Source: Desulfobacteraceae bacterium (GTDB taxonomy: Bacteria > Desulfobacterota > Desulfobacteria > Desulfobacterales > Desulfosalsimonadaceae). Taken from it: a DNA stretch of 7,334 bases. Under the pieces are notes generated by a model that did not search any database, was not told the origin of the DNA, and saw only the letters and a list, made by a program, of their open reading frames with translations. Positions 5,415 to 7,334 of this stretch are shown here, in pieces. The position numbers were made by a program, and so were the translations under genes. The stretch spans positions 1 through 7,334 of the forward strand of contig DAIEHU010000133.1 in the NCBI GenBank assembly GCA_027353395.1, given 5' to 3'. Each line of letters opens with the position of its first letter. Position 1 is the first letter of the stretch.

Positions 5415-7010
5415 ATGCCGATGCGCATCCTGAAAAATCCGGTGGCCCGGAAGCGGTTTGCACGGTTTAAATCCATGCGCCGTGCTTATATGTCTCTATG
5501 GATCATCGGGGTTTTATATGGACTCAGCCTGATGGCGGAACTGATCTGCAATAATGTGCCGCTCCTTGTCCGCTATGACGGCCGGTTTTATTTTCCGGTG
5601 GCGGTCTATTATTCTGAAGATGTGTTCACCGGCAGTGGCAGAAAGACACGTCCGGACTATAAAACGTTAATGATGTCCGGCGCGTTTCAGGCTTCCGGTA
5701 AAAATTACATGTTCTTCCCCCCGTTTCCCTATGGCCCTTTTGAAAGCATGGATCCGAAAACCATTCCTGTACCCGATGCGGTGACGCTTATCCTGACACC
5801 CGAGCCAGGCATCGGAGAGATGAACATACGCCCGGATTTGACCATTGAGCGTTCCCGGTATCCTGAATTTATGGCCGCCAATGGCACCTGTGATGTAAAC
5901 GGCAAAAATCTTCATGCGTTTTTGCCGCTGCAGGATGGCCTGCGTAAAGCCATTGACAGGCGGTTTTCCAATCAGGACGCGCCGTATTCGGAATTTGTGA
6001 TGGAGACCCGCTCACATAAAAAGGTGATAGTGTCCCTTTCCACTTTTCGAAAGCGGAGCCAGGCGCCGGAAACCATCCGGCTAACTTTCCGGGAGGTTGC
6101 TGGCCCCGGCCAAGGAAAGACCGCTATCGTCTTTCACCGGTCTCTGCAACCGGATGCAACAGAAACAACCCTTTGGAATCAAATCCCGGAAGATCAGGCC
6201 CGGTATCTTTCGACCTTGATTGCCGCCCGTTTTGATCACCCGGTGGATGATTATCGCGTCTCCATCCGGGGACGTCAATACGCGGCCTCATTTATGAAAG
6301 AAGAGGTGCGGTTCCCTTATCCGCCGGTAAAGGGACATCCGCTGGGCATCGACGGCGCAGGCAGGGATGTGCTGGCACGCATTCTCTATGGTTTCCGGAT
6401 ATCATTAACGTTCGGGCTGATGCTGGTGGCTTGTTCCATGCTGATCGGCGTGATGGCCGGAGCGGTTCAGGGTTTTTATGCGGGAAAGCTGGATATCACC
6501 GCCCAGCGGTTGATTGAAATCTGGAGTGCGCTGCCGTTTTTGTATGTTATGATTCTGATGGGATCCATTTATGGCCGGAGTTTTTCTCTGCTTTTATTTT
6601 GTTACGGCATTTTTAACTGGGTGGGCATCTCTTATTATATCCGGGCGGAATTTCTGAATTTAAGGAAACAGCCCTTTGTTGAGGCGGCCCGGTGCATGGG
6701 GGTTCCATCCGCCAGGATTATTTACCGGCATATTTTGCCCAATGCCCTGGTGCCGGTTATCACGTTTTTTCCCTTTTCACTGGTGGGGGCTATCGGATCT
6801 CTGGCGGCCCTGGATTATCTCGGATTCGGACTTCCACCGCCCACGCCGAGCTGGGGAGAACTGTTGTTTCAGGCCCAGCAATACCGGTGGGCCTGGTGGC
6901 TGATTCTGTACCCATCCCTGGCGCTTTTCGGAGTCATGCTGCTGGGGGTGTTTGTCGGGGAAGGGATCAGGAATGCGTATGATCCAAAACAGTATCAGAG
7001 GTTTCAATAA
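5415..7010 (+). CDS. yejE: YejE-type ABC transporter permease with a large periplasmic insertion
   Basis: This is the second permease subunit of the importer. The N-terminal cytoplasmic stretch ARKRFARFKSMRRAYMSLW (11-29), TM1 (about 28-46) and AELICNN to LLVRYDGRFYFP (41-61) match YejE closely. The second half is also canonical: HPLGID-x-AGRDVLARILYG (308-326), TM segments near 329-350, 370-386, 390-408, 445-468 and 494-516, and the EAA coupling loop EAARCMGVPSARI then RHILPNAL (423-445). The family is usually about 340 residues, but this protein has 531. The extra length, about residues 118-303, lies in the periplasmic loop between TM1 and TM2, with no stop or frame break. It has no recognisable named fold. 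The start is the first of two nearby ATG codons (5415, 5421); neither has a clear ribosome site, so translation may be coupled to yejB. The next gene begins 6 bp after the stop. Confidence 0.9.
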   Translation: MPMRILKNPVARKRFARFKSMRRAYMSLWIIGVLYGLSLMAELICNNVPLLVRYDGRFYFPVAVYYSEDVFTGSGRKTRPDYKTLMMSGAFQASGKNYMFFPPFPYGPFESMDPKTIPVPDAVTLILTPEPGIGEMNIRPDLTIERSRYPEFMAANGTCDVNGKNLHAFLPLQDGLRKAIDRRFSNQDAPYSEFVMETRSHKKVIVSLSTFRKRSQAPETIRLTFREVAGPGQGKTAIVFHRSLQPDATETTLWNQIPEDQARYLSTLIAARFDHPVDDYRVSIRGRQYAASFMKEEVRFPYPPVKGHPLGIDGAGRDVLARILYGFRISLTFGLMLVACSMLIGVMAGAVQGFYAGKLDITAQRLIEIWSALPFLYVMILMGSIYGRSFSLLLFCYGIFNWVGISYYIRAEFLNLRKQPFVEAARCMGVPSARIIYRHILPNALVPVITFFPFSLVGAIGSLAALDYLGFGLPPPTPSWGELLFQAQQYRWAWWLILYPSLALFGVMLLGVFVGEGIRNAYDPKQYQRFQ

Positions 7011-7016
7011 TATTCC

Positions 7017-7334
7017 ATGCGGACAAGCGCCAGTCATAATTGCGATGAACAAAAGCCTTTGTTGCTCTCCGTCCGGGATCTGACCGTCAGCTTTTCCGTT
7101 GATGACGGCAAGTTTACCGCCGCTGACAGAATATCCTTTGACGTACAAACCGGAGAAACCGTGGGGCTGGTGGGGGAGTCCGGGTGCGGTAAATCCGTCA
7201 CTGCCTTGAGCATTCCCCGCCTGATTCCATGCCCGCCGGGAAAAATCGAATCCGGTGAGATATGGTTTGGCGGTCAGAATATGATGACATTGCCGTCTTC
7301 AGCATTGCGCGACATCCGGGGCAAGGCCATCAGC
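7017..7334 (+). CDS. Peptide-type ABC transporter ATP-binding protein (3' truncated by window edge)
   Basis: This is the ATPase subunit that would power the two permeases just upstream. 106 codons are visible from ATG at 7017. They encode LLSVRDLTVSF (16-26), the first strand of the nucleotide-binding fold, an A-loop region near residue 33, and Walker A GESGCGKS (53-60) followed by VTALS. PPGKIESGEIWFGGQ (73-87) and LRDIRGK (97-103) follow. The frame ends just before the expected MIFQEPM Q-loop motif. This pattern is typical of DppD/OppD and of the N-terminal half of YejF. The window cannot show whether the gene encodes one ATPase domain or the fused double-ATPase form of YejF. The start lies 6 bp after the yejE stop, with AGAGG (6997-7001) inside the end of that gene as a distant ribosome site. 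Confidence 0.93.
   Translation, partial: MRTSASHNCDEQKPLLLSVRDLTVSFSVDDGKFTAADRISFDVQTGETVGLVGESGCGKSVTALSIPRLIPCPPGKIESGEIWFGGQNMMTLPSSALRDIRGKAIS

Noticed and set aside
5766..6323. YejE insert as a separate gene or as a product of frameshift
   Set aside because: The frame is continuous through both junctions, and the flanking sequences are normal YejE, so it is a true in-frame insertion.
6777..7148. - strand open frame over the yejE end and the ATPase start
   Set aside because: It crosses the junction of two well-supported + strand genes and has no recognisable content.

Overview
The window looks like a piece of a Gram-negative, anaerobe-type proteobacterial chromosome. The best guess is Desulfobacterota, near Desulfobacterales. 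This is inferred from the ruvB–rplM–rpsI neighbourhood, the style of the multi-PAS diguanylate cyclase and the YejB/YejE-type transporter; no single marker in the window proves it. No tRNA, rRNA, CRISPR array or insertion sequence is visible, and coding density is high.

Layout. Positions 1-894 hold the 3' part of ruvB (Holliday junction helicase), whose start lies off the window. A consensus -35 hexamer follows, then the ribosomal protein pair rplM-rpsI (996-1880), both on the + strand. A strong hairpin with A and T tracts on its two sides (1905-1944) separates this operon from a convergent gene. It can serve as terminator for both.

Positions 1950-4073 on the - strand encode a 707-residue membrane-bound diguanylate cyclase: a six-segment membrane input region, a helical linker, two similar PAS domains and a GGDEF domain with intact GGEEF and inhibitory RxxD motifs. 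The membrane region carries an IGNG-x-R-x-G motif and a segment order that resemble the membrane sensor of RpfC, the DSF quorum-sensing kinase of Xanthomonas. If this is right, the protein is a one-piece receptor that couples a diffusible lipid-type signal to c-di-GMP synthesis. This is the most interesting hypothesis here.

A 264-bp divergent intergenic region (4074-4337) carries a TATAAT-type promoter facing right, a 7-bp inverted repeat that overlaps its -35 region, and a small hairpin just before the diguanylate cyclase start. To the right, yejB-like (4338-5381), yejE-like (5415-7010) and the start of an oligopeptide-type ATPase gene (7017 to the window end) form a tightly packed ABC-transporter operon for peptide-type substrates. 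No substrate-binding protein gene (yejA) precedes yejB. The YejE-like permease is 531 residues instead of about 340, because a domain of about 185 residues is inserted in the loop between its first two membrane helices. That insert may contain a diverged internal duplication.
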